Assembly (NCBI GenBank): GCA_958352845.1
Contig: CATWQC010000019.1
Location: 1-34,019 of the forward strand
DNA length: 34,019 nucleotides
Source of the DNA: an uncultured Collinsella sp.
GTDB lineage: Bacteria > Actinomycetota > Coriobacteriia > Coriobacteriales > Coriobacteriaceae
Direction of reading: 5' to 3'
Shown: positions 23,734-32,301 of the stretch, piece by piece
How positions within the stretch are numbered: the first letter of the stretch is position 1
How the letters are laid out: the number at the start of each line of letters is the position of its first letter
Made by a program: the position numbers and the translations under genes
Notes under the pieces: generated by a model
Told to the model about the DNA's origin: nothing
Database searches by the model: none
The model's input: the letters and a program-made list of their open reading frames with translations, nothing else

Positions 23734-24471
23734 ATGGGCTTCTTTGACAAGATGTTCGAGAAGAAAGAGTGCGCGATTTGCGGTACCGAGCTGGGACTTC
23801 TAGGTAAGACAAAAATCAATGAAGGCTACCTGTGCAAAGAGTGCGCCGGCAAGCTCTCCCCCTACTTTCACGGCTATCGCTCCAGCACCGCGGACGACAT
23901 CCGTGAGCAACTCGCCTACCGCGAGGCCAACGCCGAACGCCTGTCTTCGTTCAACCCCACGCGCACGCTTTCTGCCGGGCGCACCAATATTATGCTCGAT
24001 GAGGACGCGGGCCTGCTGATCATCACTTCGCAGAGCCGCTGGCGCGACGCCAATCCCGACATCATCGAGTTCTCGCAGGTACTCGGCTGCGATATGGATA
24101 TCGACGAGCATCGCACCGAGATCTATCGCGAGACCAAGGACGGCGAGCGCGAGAGCTACAACCCGCCGCGCTACGACCTGGATTACGACTTTAATCTGAC
24201 CATCCACGTCAACACGCCGTACTTTACCGAGATCAACCTGCGCGTGAACGACTCCACCATCGATCAGCGCGGCTCCATCGAATATCGCGAGGCCAAGCGC
24301 CAGGCAACCGAAGTCCGCGATGCGCTGGTGCAGCTGCGTCAGGAGACACGCGACAGCGTCGTGGCCGCCAAGGCCCCCAAGACCGCGGTGACCTGCCCCT
24401 TCTGCGGAGCCACCACCATTCCCGATGCCAGTGGGCGCTGCGAATACTGCGGCGGCGCCATCGGCGCATAG
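23734..24471 (+). CDS. DUF4428-type zinc-ribbon protein
   Basis: 245 residues. The N-terminal zinc ribbon (CAICGTELGLLGKTKINEGY..CKEC, residues 13-38) is of the DUF4428 type. A beta-rich middle (~80-190, with IIEFSQVLGCDMDIDEHRTEI) resembles domains that often follow it. A second ribbon lies at the C-terminus (CPFCGATTIPDASGRCEYCG). GGGAGG precedes the ATG. The next gene begins 24 bases downstream, and all three genes of the group carry zinc ribbons. Probably a soluble adaptor of a membrane-associated complex; the role is inferred from neighbours. Confidence 0.85.
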   Translation: MGFFDKMFEKKECAICGTELGLLGKTKINEGYLCKECAGKLSPYFHGYRSSTADDIREQLAYREANAERLSSFNPTRTLSAGRTNIMLDEDAGLLIITSQSRWRDANPDIIEFSQVLGCDMDIDEHRTEIYRETKDGERESYNPPRYDLDYDFNLTIHVNTPYFTEINLRVNDSTIDQRGSIEYREAKRQATEVRDALVQLRQETRDSVVAAKAPKTAVTCPFCGATTIPDASGRCEYCGGAIGA

Positions 24472-24495
24472 CCCCCGGCACGGAAAGGACCGATC

Positions 24496-25818
24496 ATGGC
24501 CTTCGAGAGCGTTAACTATCAATGCCCTGCCTGCGGTGGCCCCTTGCATTTTGCAAGCGCCGAGCAAAAGCTCGTCTGCGACTACTGTGACTCGCGCTTT
24601 GAAGTCGAAGAAGTCGAGGCCCTCTATCGCGAGCGCCAGGACAAGGCCGACGCCAAAGCCGATGCGGCAGCCGCAACGCCCAAGCCCGTCGCCGACGACG
24701 CGGTGCAGGAGCTCGCCCAAAACGCCGGCTACATCTGCTCGTCGTGCGGCGCCGAGCTCGTGTCCGACGGCACCGTCGCCGTCACCACCTGCCCGTACTG
24801 CGGCAACTCCGCCGTGGCGCCCGGCCAGCTCACGGGCGACTTCTCGCCCGACCTAGTGATTCCGTTTAAGCTCGGGCGCGATGACGTCACGGCCGCACTC
24901 AAGGAACACTACAAGGGCAAGATCTTGCTGCCCAAGAGCTTTGTCACCGGCAACCACATCGACGAGGTCCAAGGTGTCTACGTGCCGTTTTGGCTCTACG
25001 GCGCCCGCGTTGACGGCGAAGTGTACTTTGACGCGACCAACGAGACCGTGACCGAGGAATCCGACCGCACCGTCACGACCACCGACCACTACGATGCCTA
25101 TCGCAAGGGCAATATCTCGTTTAAGCGCGTGCCCGTCGACGGATCGTCCAAGATGCCCGACGGCCACATGGATGCCATCGAGCCGTTTGACTACGACGCG
25201 CTGCGCCCGTTCTCGGTCGCATATATGCCCGGCTACATCGCCAACCGTTACGACGAGGACTGCGAGACCTGCAAGGCGCGCGCCGAACGCCGTATGGAAG
25301 AAAGCACAATCTCGGCCCTGCGCGAGACCGTCGTCGACGAATACGACGATGCCACGGTCGAAAGCAAGCAGCTCGACTACACCTGGGAAGACAGCGACTA
25401 CGCCCTGTTCCCCGTCTGGATGCTCTCCACCTCGTGGAACGGCAAGAGCTACCTGTTTGCCATGAACGGCCAGACCGGCCGCTTGGTCGGCGTGCTCCCC
25501 TGCTCCAAGCCCAAGCTCGCCATCGCCTCGGTGCTGTTCTTCGTGATCGGATTTATCCTCTCCCAGATTCTCTTTATGGGGGAATACGCCTTCGATCCGG
25601 ATTACCTCACCTTTGATATCGAGGGCATCCTCATCAACGTCATCGCGCCGCTGATCATCGTGATTATCGGAGACGTGCTACTGGTAGGCCAGCTCAAGAC
25701 GGCCAACGAAGCAACCCATGCCGATGAGTATTGTGGCGAGCTCGACCTGACCGAGAAGCACGACACCTTCAGCCACGCCGAGACCACCGTTGTCATGAAA
25801 GACGACAAGGACGACTAA
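24496..25818 (+). CDS. TFIIB-type zinc-ribbon membrane protein, YdjG-like
   Basis: 440 residues. Two N-terminal zinc ribbons: CPACGG..CDYCDSRF (10-35) and CSSCGAELV..CPYCGN (~80-102). A large soluble domain follows (DLVIPFKLGRDDVTAALKEHY, GVYVPFWLYGARVDGEVYFD, LFPVWMLSTSWNGKSYLFAMNGQTG). Two C-terminal membrane segments (~340-360 and ~375-395) precede an acidic tail. The order resembles Bacillus YdjG, which in B. subtilis works with the PspA-like YdjF and SPFH protein YdjI. AAAGGA stands before the ATG. The 48-base gap to the SPFH gene supports one operon. Confidence 0.85.
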   Translation: MAFESVNYQCPACGGPLHFASAEQKLVCDYCDSRFEVEEVEALYRERQDKADAKADAAAATPKPVADDAVQELAQNAGYICSSCGAELVSDGTVAVTTCPYCGNSAVAPGQLTGDFSPDLVIPFKLGRDDVTAALKEHYKGKILLPKSFVTGNHIDEVQGVYVPFWLYGARVDGEVYFDATNETVTEESDRTVTTTDHYDAYRKGNISFKRVPVDGSSKMPDGHMDAIEPFDYDALRPFSVAYMPGYIANRYDEDCETCKARAERRMEESTISALRETVVDEYDDATVESKQLDYTWEDSDYALFPVWMLSTSWNGKSYLFAMNGQTGRLVGVLPCSKPKLAIASVLFFVIGFILSQILFMGEYAFDPDYLTFDIEGILINVIAPLIIVIIGDVLLVGQLKTANEATHADEYCGELDLTEKHDTFSHAETTVVMKDDKDD

Positions 25819-25866
25819 GCAATCCAACCAATACCACCCGGCCTTTGACGAGAAAGGAAGATCACC

Positions 25867-27102
25867 ATGGGACTCTTGAAAGCTGGATTGGGAGCTGCCG
25901 GCGGCGTCATGGCCGACCAGTGGAAGGAATTTATCTACTGCGAATCGATGCCTGCCGACGTCTTGGCCTGCAAGGGCAGCAAACGTACCGGTGGCCGCAG
26001 CTCCAACACGCGCGGCGAGGACAACGTCATCTCCAACGGCTCGGTCATCGCCGTCAACGACGGCCAGGGCATGCTCGTGGTGCAAAACGGCAAGATCATC
26101 GAAGTCGCGCTGGAGCCCGGTGAGTTCGTCTTCGATACCGGCAGCGAGCCGAGCGTCTTTAGCGGCAACCTGGGCGATTCCATCAAGGAGACCTTCGCCA
26201 ATATCGGCAGCCGCTTTACCTTTGGCGGCGACGCGGGCAAGGACCAGCGTGTCTACTTCATCAACACCAAGGAGATCATCGGCAACAAGTACGGCACCGC
26301 CTCGCCCGTGCCCTTCCGCGTGGTCGATAACAACATTGGCCTGGACGTCGACATCTCCGTGCGCTGCAACGGCGAGTATTCGTACCGCATCACCAACCCG
26401 CTGCTGTTCTACACCAACGTATGCGGCAACGTGACCGATAGCTACACGCGCGACAAGATCGACAGCCAGCTTAAGTCCGAGCTGCTCACCGCCCTGCAGC
26501 CCGCCTTTGCCAAGATCTCGGAGATGGGCATCCGCTACAGTGCCATCCCCGGCCACACCACCGAGCTCGCCCGCGCGCTCAACGAGGTCCTCTCTGCCGA
26601 CTGGCGTGACCTGCGCGGCGTCGAGATCGTGAGCTTTGGCGTTAACTCCATCGCCGCCTCGCAAGAGGACGAGCAGATGATCAAGGACCTGCAGAAAGCC
26701 GCGGTCATGCGCGATCCCACCATGGCGGCAGCCAACATTGCCAGCGCCCAGAGCGACGCAATGCGCGCGGCAGCCACCAACCCCAACGGCGCGATGACCG
26801 GCTTTATGGGCATGGGCATGGCAGGCGGCATGGGCGGCATGAACGCCAGTCAGCTGTTCGCCGCCGGCCAGGCACAGCAGCAGGCCGCCCCGCAGCCGGC
26901 TCCGGCACCCGCCCCGGCTCCTGCCGCCGCACCTGCGGCCGGCGCATGGACCTGCAGCTGCGGCGCCACCAACACCGGCAAGTTCTGCTCCGAGTGCGGT
27001 AGTCCCGCACCCGCCCCGGCACCGGCCAAGTGGTTCTGCCCCAACTGCGGTAGTGAAAACGGCGGCAAGTTCTGCAGCAACTGCGGAACGCCCCGGCCCT
27101 AG
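25867..27102 (+). CDS. SPFH-domain protein with C-terminal zinc ribbons, YdjI-like
   Basis: 411 residues. A stomatin/flotillin-type SPFH domain fills ~15-290 (GSVIAVNDGQGMLVVQNGKIIEV, EFVFDTGSEPSVFSG, RVYFINTKEIIGNKYG, LDVDISVRCNGEYSYRI). A Gly/Met-rich segment (~315-335) and a Pro/Ala linker follow, then two zinc ribbons (CSCGATNTGKFCSECG and CPNCGSENGGKFCSNCG). No N-terminal transmembrane segment is seen, unlike flotillins. In databases such proteins are also called virion core-like. AAAGGAAG lies before the ATG. In B. subtilis YdjI is a membrane-associated partner of YdjG; a scaffold role at the membrane is inferred. Confidence 0.9.
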   Translation: MGLLKAGLGAAGGVMADQWKEFIYCESMPADVLACKGSKRTGGRSSNTRGEDNVISNGSVIAVNDGQGMLVVQNGKIIEVALEPGEFVFDTGSEPSVFSGNLGDSIKETFANIGSRFTFGGDAGKDQRVYFINTKEIIGNKYGTASPVPFRVVDNNIGLDVDISVRCNGEYSYRITNPLLFYTNVCGNVTDSYTRDKIDSQLKSELLTALQPAFAKISEMGIRYSAIPGHTTELARALNEVLSADWRDLRGVEIVSFGVNSIAASQEDEQMIKDLQKAAVMRDPTMAAANIASAQSDAMRAAATNPNGAMTGFMGMGMAGGMGGMNASQLFAAGQAQQQAAPQPAPAPAPAPAAAPAAGAWTCSCGATNTGKFCSECGSPAPAPAPAKWFCPNCGSENGGKFCSNCGTPRP

Positions 27103-27121
27103 CGCCCCTAACTGGTAATGA

Positions 27122-27147
27122 GCGGGGGATCCGCCACCCCCGCATTT
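27122..27147 (+). terminator. Hairpin after the SPFH gene
   Basis: GCGGGGG (27122-27128) pairs with CCCCCGC (27137-27143), followed by ATTTGCTT. It lies 20 bases after the SPFH stop and 35 bases before the lipoprotein gene. The T-run is weak, so it may only attenuate transcription into the next gene. Confidence 0.55.
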
Positions 27148-27182
27148 GCTTCTATGGGTTTCGTTCGATGAAGGAGGACACC

Positions 27183-28025
27183 ATGAAGACAACGTTCAAA
27201 AAGTCCGTACTCGCATTTCTGACATGCGTCCTGGCGCTCGCCTTTGCCCTGACGGGCTGCAGCGGCGGCGGCAAAGACCCCAAGGCCAACTTCGTCGGCA
27301 GCTGGGAACTCTCGGGTGGAACCTTGGACGGCGAAGAGCTCACCGATGAGTACATGGATATGCTCAAGGAGTGGGGCCTCAACTGTATCCTGATCCTCGA
27401 CGAAGACGGCACGGGCGTCCTCGACATGTTCCTTGAGGTCGCCGACCTGAAATGGGAGGCCAAGGACGCCACCACCGTAACGATTACCGCCGAAGATGAG
27501 TCGCACGACCTGAAACTCAAGGACGACAAGCTCGTCCTCGAGGTGGAAGGCGACAAGCTTATCTTTACGAAGTCCGACAAGGATCTGTCCGGTACGGTGA
27601 AGAAGGATCGCGAGAACGCCGAGAAGGAAGAGGAGATCGATGAGGCCGTCGAAGACGACGACGTCCAGAGCATCGAAATCTCCCCCGCCGTCACCGTCGC
27701 CGATGACGACCTGTGCACCATCACCATCACCGAGAAGTTCAAGGACGACTGGGGCGACATCGGCTTTGTCGTCAACATCACCAACAAGAGCGACAAGGAC
27801 CTGACCTTCTACGCTCCTTCCGGCAAGACCAACGTCAACGGCACCATGAAGGAACCCTGGTTCTCGGCTCACTTGATGCCCGGCACCAACGCCACCGAGG
27901 AATTCACGTTCTCGAAGGGCACGCTCGATAGCCTTGACGACCTCGTCAATACGACCATCGGCATCGACGCCTACCTGACCGATTCCTACGAGGACGTCGC
28001 CTCCTACAGCGCAACCATCGCGTAA
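27183..28025 (+). CDS. Putative lipoprotein of unknown function
   Basis: 280 residues. Signal MKTTFKKSVLAFLTCVLALA.. with lipobox ALTGC (Cys26) indicates export and lipid anchoring. Mature residues ~35-130 resemble lipocalin-like small lipoprotein repeats (FVGSWELSGGTLDGEEL, LILDEDGTGVLDM, DKLIFTKSD). An acidic, Lys/Glu-rich linker (~140-165) leads to a second beta-sandwich-like part (ITITEKFKDDWGDIGFVVNITNKSDKDLTF). ATG at 27183 is chosen because AAGGAGG precedes it by 6 bases; an ATG five codons earlier lacks a site. It may belong to the upstream zinc-ribbon/SPFH operon. Confidence 0.85.
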   Translation: MKTTFKKSVLAFLTCVLALAFALTGCSGGGKDPKANFVGSWELSGGTLDGEELTDEYMDMLKEWGLNCILILDEDGTGVLDMFLEVADLKWEAKDATTVTITAEDESHDLKLKDDKLVLEVEGDKLIFTKSDKDLSGTVKKDRENAEKEEEIDEAVEDDDVQSIEISPAVTVADDDLCTITITEKFKDDWGDIGFVVNITNKSDKDLTFYAPSGKTNVNGTMKEPWFSAHLMPGTNATEEFTFSKGTLDSLDDLVNTTIGIDAYLTDSYEDVASYSATIA

Positions 28026-28078
28026 CGGCAGACACCGACAGCCGCGGATTGGCGGACACATCCGCGCACATGCCAGAC

Positions 28079-28107
28079 GGGGCCGCAGGAGTTGATCCTG
28101 CGGCCCC
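28079..28107. terminator. Strong hairpin between convergent genes
   Basis: Perfect 12-bp GC-rich stem (GGGGCCGCAGGA at 28079-28090, complement at 28096-28107) with a 5-base loop. It lies between the lipoprotein stop and the response-regulator stop, suited to ending transcription from the plus strand and perhaps the minus strand. The T-run is short. Confidence 0.7.
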
Positions 28108-28135
28108 GCCGCTTTATGCCGATGCGTAACGAGCG

Positions 28136-28756
28136 CTAGCGCTCCATGTTGGGAACGATGCTGCCCTCCGTTACTGCGCGCACGGCCAAGCGCATGATGT
28201 TGTCGTAGCCGGTCTTATTGAGAATCTCCGAGATGCGGCGTTTGATGGTGCCCTCGCTCATAAACAGCTCGGCCGCGATCTCGCGGCGGCTTTTACCCTC
28301 GCAGGCAAGGCGCAAGATCGACAGCTCGACATCGTCGAGGGCCGCCGTGCCCGAGAAGATGCTCTCGGGCGGCTTGGGAAACGTGCAGTAACCCGCCAGC
28401 GTGGAGCGCATCACGGCGAAAAGCTCGTCGATACCGACGTTCTTGTACACAAAGCTGTCGACGCCCGCCTCGCGTGCCTGGTCCACAAAGGTGATTTCGG
28501 GCATACCCGTCATGATAATGACGCGGCACTCGGGCAGTTGTTCTTTGATGCGCGCCGCCGCCACGATGCCGTTGGAATCGTGCTCGGTGCACACGTCCAT
28601 CAGTATCATGTCCGGGCGCTCCTTAAGCACAACGTCCAAGGCATCCGAGGCGTCGGCGATCGCGGCAACAACCGTCATGTCGGGCTGGTCACCGACGGAG
28701 CGCGCGAGGCTCTCGCGCAAGATAGCCTGGTCTTCGACGATTAACACGCGAATCAT
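28136..28756 (-). CDS. NarL/FixJ-family response regulator
   Basis: 206 residues. Receiver domain ~1-120 with acidic pair E8/D9, phospho-acceptor Asp54 (ILMDVC), Thr in IIMTGMP and Lys in FVYKN. LuxR-type HTH ~140-200 (DDVELSILRLACEGKSRREIAAELFMSEGTIKRRISEILNKTG). Its ATG overlaps the stop of the histidine-kinase gene by 4 bases (ATGA), so the pair is translationally coupled and forms a cognate system. No target gene is evident in the window. Confidence 0.93.
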   Translation of the reverse strand: MIRVLIVEDQAILRESLARSVGDQPDMTVVAAIADASDALDVVLKERPDMILMDVCTEHDSNGIVAAARIKEQLPECRVIIMTGMPEITFVDQAREAGVDSFVYKNVGIDELFAVMRSTLAGYCTFPKPPESIFSGTAALDDVELSILRLACEGKSRREIAAELFMSEGTIKRRISEILNKTGYDNIMRLAVRAVTEGSIVPNMER

Positions 28757-30252
28757 GAACTTCTCCTTTGGGCCGTGGCGCTGGAGGCGAGCGGGATGGA
28801 CACCGTAAGCGTGAAGGGCGGGGCGGTGTGGACTTCCAGGCTGCCGCCCAGATTCTGTGCGACATGCCTCATACCTGGGATACCCGTTCCCTCGCGATAC
28901 GATACGGGTGCAGGCGCGCCGTCGTTAGAAACGACCATCCGCGCGACAGCGCCGTCTTCTGTCCCCTCCTGCCACAGGCGCACATGGACCCGATGCGCCT
29001 GTGCATGCTTGGTGGCATTGGTCGAGGCTTCGCGGATAATCTGCAAAAATGCTGCGGCGACACGCGCGTCGTTTGGCAGCTCGCCCTCCACATCGATCTG
29101 CACGCTCACCAGGCCAAAGGCATGGACGATATCGCCCAGTTGCTCTGCCGGTTCGCTGTCGCCCCCGCTGCGCAGATCGGCAGCGATTGAGCGCAGCAGC
29201 GGGTCGATCTGCTCGAGTGACTCGTCATCCAGGCGCCCTTCCTCCAGATAACGATGGAGAATGGACAGGCGCTGCCCGATCACGTCGTGCACGCGAGCGC
29301 GCATACGCAGATAGGCCGCATTGTCAGCAACTTTTTTGACTTCTTCGATCTGGGCTTGGAGCTCTTGGCCCGCAAGCTCAAGCAGGTGGTTGGCTTGCGC
29401 TAGGCGATCATGGGCATGCGCATACTCTGTTACATCCAGACCGATAATGCGCTCGAAGAGGCGGCCCGAAACCATAACGTCATCGTGCACGAACAAGCGA
29501 ATCTCGGCGGGAGAAACCTCGACCACAACGCGCGCCTCACCAAAGCGGTCCAGATTAATCCGCACGCGGTTCTGGCTGCTTTCGGGCATTTGCATGCTGA
29601 GTTTGCGCAGGTCGTTCCATGTACCGCTCATATCGCCTAGGTCGGTGGGCATATGAAGCTCCACCAGGTTTTTTCGCATGCAGCGGTTCATGAGCAGCGG
29701 ACGGCCCCTCGGGTCCAGATACAGGATGCCCACGGGAATCACGTTGATGGTCTCGATCGTCGAGAACGCGGTGATATCCTCCTGGCGGTTGCGGACATCC
29801 ATCAAGAGCGCCGCAATGGAGCGGAACAGGAAAAACGCTCCCTCTGCGATAAGGACAACGGTCCACGCCGAGCCCATGGCAAAAACCACCGGCGGCGTCA
29901 CGGCGGCAACGAGCAACAGTTCGGCCAGCATGACGGGGCGACGATAGTGCACCATAAGCACCACGCCGTAGGCAAAGATCACGGCATTGAGCCACAACGC
30001 TCTGCCCATTGCCCTGGCGCAAACGTCAAGCGGCGCCACCAGATATGAGCCAGACGACGCGAACAAGATGAGCGCCGAAATAACTAGGTGAAGTACAAGG
30101 CTCGCCTCGTAGGCACAAATCACCTTACGGTTATAGGACGAGCGGCGCGATGCGATGAGCGGGACGTGAATCGTCTGCAGACACGCAGCCAGGGCAAAGA
30201 CAACATCGAGCGCAACGATTTGGGGAAGGATGAGCGAAATCTGCATCGTCAT
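28753..30252 (-). CDS. Histidine kinase of the NarL-partner (HisKA_3) class
   Basis: 499 residues. About six membrane segments lie in residues 5-150, with very short loops, followed by a PAS-like region (~165-270, IPVGILYLDPRGRPLLMNRC) and a coiled segment. The dimerisation helix carries RVHDVIGQRLS with the phospho-acceptor His322. The ATP domain shows the N box REASTNATKHAQAHRV and the G box GTGIPGMRHVAQNLGG. It is coupled by 4-base overlaps both to the 7TM gene upstream and to the response regulator downstream. The ligand is unknown; the lack of a large outside domain suggests sensing within or near the membrane. Confidence 0.92.
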   Translation of the reverse strand: MTMQISLILPQIVALDVVFALAACLQTIHVPLIASRRSSYNRKVICAYEASLVLHLVISALILFASSGSYLVAPLDVCARAMGRALWLNAVIFAYGVVLMVHYRRPVMLAELLLVAAVTPPVVFAMGSAWTVVLIAEGAFFLFRSIAALLMDVRNRQEDITAFSTIETINVIPVGILYLDPRGRPLLMNRCMRKNLVELHMPTDLGDMSGTWNDLRKLSMQMPESSQNRVRINLDRFGEARVVVEVSPAEIRLFVHDDVMVSGRLFERIIGLDVTEYAHAHDRLAQANHLLELAGQELQAQIEEVKKVADNAAYLRMRARVHDVIGQRLSILHRYLEEGRLDDESLEQIDPLLRSIAADLRSGGDSEPAEQLGDIVHAFGLVSVQIDVEGELPNDARVAAAFLQIIREASTNATKHAQAHRVHVRLWQEGTEDGAVARMVVSNDGAPAPVSYREGTGIPGMRHVAQNLGGSLEVHTAPPFTLTVSIPLASSATAQRRSS

Positions 30253-32132
30253 TCACCCGCCCGCGGCATCAAGACGATCATGCGCAGCTGGCCGGGCTCG
30301 CCCTCAAGGCGGTATGCCACGTTGCGCCCTTGCAGAGCGCTTTCGAGCTCTTGCGCGGCGGGCGTCTGCGAAAGATCTTCATCATCGTTGGAAAAAAGCG
30401 TGGCGCGCAGCTCGACACTGCATCGGTCATGGTCGCCCAAGTGATACATAAGCGCCGGATGGTCGGTGGTGTAGGCAAAAAACGCAAAGTCATACACGCA
30501 GTCGTACAGGGCGCTTACCGTACTGGCGTGCATCGGGCGCCGTATGGCGATAATCGAAGCGCAATCGATATCGATGGTGCGCAGGTCGCTTGCGAGCTCG
30601 TTGGCAATGAGCTGAATGCGGTCGCGATCAAAACCGCTCTCCCCGTGCTGTGCCAACGTGAGCGACCCTTTGCGCTTGCAATAGGCGACGAGCATCTTGG
30701 CTCGCTGCAGCATGCGGTAACGCTCGTGCGAAGACGCTTCATCGGTCAACGGCGGCAGCGAGCTCAGCAGGTCGTACATCCCTTCGAGCGCGCGGGCAAG
30801 CGCCTGGTCCACGTCTTGAACCAGCAAGGTCTCGGCCTCTTGATCTGCCAGGTGCGTCTTAAGGTCGTAGTCGGCAGCGAGCAGCTCGTTTTGACGCTGC
30901 AGCTCCATGCGACGGTGTGCCAGTTCACGGTTAAGCTCGTTGAGATCCGACACGTCTTGGGCAAGCAGGGCCGATCCACCCAGCAGTGGAAAGGCTCGGT
31001 ACATTACATCGGGATTGGACTCCACGGCAAAGGCATGGGCATGCCCGTGTTCCTGGGCTCGCAGCTCTTCGCACACGCCTACCGGCATTGGCTTTGACAC
31101 CGGCGTGGCATAGACTTCCTGCAGGTCGCGCGTTAGAACTTTGAGGTCGAGCGGCAAGGTGTCGAAGATGCCGGCGATGTCGTGATATGACGGAATGACA
31201 CCGCAATCGAGACAGATTTCCATCGCCACCACACACAAGACGCAATAGATGAGCGAGAAGTTGAGCCTCCATGCCCAGGGCACGCGCAACGCATATGAGA
31301 TGGCAAAGAACGCGCCGCCCAGCAGCACGAGCACCGCCGTGCCCGAGAAACGTTGGATGCGAAAGGACGAGGACCGGCCCACCAGGATAAAAAAGGCCAC
31401 AAAGTTAAAGGCCGTCCACACGAGAACGGCGAAATAACCCCAGCCGTACGTGTAATCGTTGCTCCAGGTGTCGCTTGTACGGTCAAAGTGGAAGACCTGC
31501 TGGTGAAAATCGTTGGTGAGCACAAATCCGATAAGCAGGATGGCCACAATCCACAGCGCAGCGCAGTAGCGGCGACCCAGGCGGTGTTGCTCCAGGCCCG
31601 CAAGGCGCAGACCACACAACTGGTAGAGCAGCGGAATGAGTGTCATGGGCACGTAGTACAGGTACCACAGCACGGTGGCATAGAACGGCGTGAACGACTT
31701 GTACTTGAGAATGACTTCGATCATCCACAGGGCGCAGATGGTGGCGATGGCAACAAGGCGGCGGCGCAGCATATAGTCCAAACAGCGCAGATAGACCGAT
31801 ACGCCCCAAATTGAAAATACAATTGCAGCGACAAGCAGCGGGAGAGAGCTCGAATGGACGAGCGCATCCACGACCTCTTCGGACACCTCGCTATAGGCGG
31901 GCACGGCGTTAGAAAGTTTGGGGTCGAAGGCGAACAGCGCCGGCAAGACTGCCAAAAACATGAGGAACAGCGCGGTGATGACGCCGGCGATAGCAAAGAC
32001 GCGGTGACGGTATACCCGATGTGTTATGCCAACAAGGAATCTCGGCATGGCGAAGAGCCTGCCGCCCCTGGGATCCGCAGCCGGTGCGGTCCGGGCGGCC
32101 GCGTGGCCGATATGTCGCTCGCGGGTACCCAT
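30249..32132 (-). CDS. 7TM sensor-like protein, degenerate histidine-kinase relative
   Basis: About 627 residues. Seven or eight transmembrane segments occupy ~45-300 (for example FAIAGVITALFLMFLAVLPA, LPLLVAAIVFSIWGVSVYL, AALWIVAILLIGFVL), resembling the 7TM N-terminal domain of some kinases. A coiled coil follows (~400-450, NRELAHRRMELQRQNELLAADYD), then a cytosolic part that aligns in layout with a kinase core. No H-box histidine and no N or G box is recognisable, so it probably does not phosphorylate. The start is uncertain: ATG at 32132 has no ribosome site and ATG at 32048 only a weak one. Overlap with the kinase gene (ATGA) makes it the first gene of a three-gene signalling operon. Confidence 0.75.
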   Translation of the reverse strand: MGTRERHIGHAAARTAPAADPRGGRLFAMPRFLVGITHRVYRHRVFAIAGVITALFLMFLAVLPALFAFDPKLSNAVPAYSEVSEEVVDALVHSSSLPLLVAAIVFSIWGVSVYLRCLDYMLRRRLVAIATICALWMIEVILKYKSFTPFYATVLWYLYYVPMTLIPLLYQLCGLRLAGLEQHRLGRRYCAALWIVAILLIGFVLTNDFHQQVFHFDRTSDTWSNDYTYGWGYFAVLVWTAFNFVAFFILVGRSSSFRIQRFSGTAVLVLLGGAFFAISYALRVPWAWRLNFSLIYCVLCVVAMEICLDCGVIPSYHDIAGIFDTLPLDLKVLTRDLQEVYATPVSKPMPVGVCEELRAQEHGHAHAFAVESNPDVMYRAFPLLGGSALLAQDVSDLNELNRELAHRRMELQRQNELLAADYDLKTHLADQEAETLLVQDVDQALARALEGMYDLLSSLPPLTDEASSHERYRMLQRAKMLVAYCKRKGSLTLAQHGESGFDRDRIQLIANELASDLRTIDIDCASIIAIRRPMHASTVSALYDCVYDFAFFAYTTDHPALMYHLGDHDRCSVELRATLFSNDDEDLSQTPAAQELESALQGRNVAYRLEGEPGQLRMIVLMPRAGE

Positions 32133-32245
32133 AGTGCTTTTAGTGTACCGACAGATGGGTCGAAAAAGCGGGCCGCATGTCCCAAAATCCGCAGACGGCA
32201 AGGCGCCCGGCAGCCTCCCCCGTCTGGCACTTCCCGATATCCGCC

Positions 32246-32296
32246 CGCCCCAAACCACCGCAAAGGAGACAGGCACCTTTGTGGTGGTTTGGGGCG
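32246..32296. repeat. Dispersed palindrome family D (CCAAACCACC..CAAAGG), 3' of the DUF4867 gene
   Basis: Arms 32246-32266 and 32276-32296 (outer CGCCCCAAACCACC, inner CAAAGG) with one mismatch and a 9-base loop. It lies 6 bases beyond the DUF4867 stop and may act as its terminator. A truncated relative is in the mgtA leader at 18739. Confidence 0.75.
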
Positions 32297-32301
32297 ATGC
32301 G

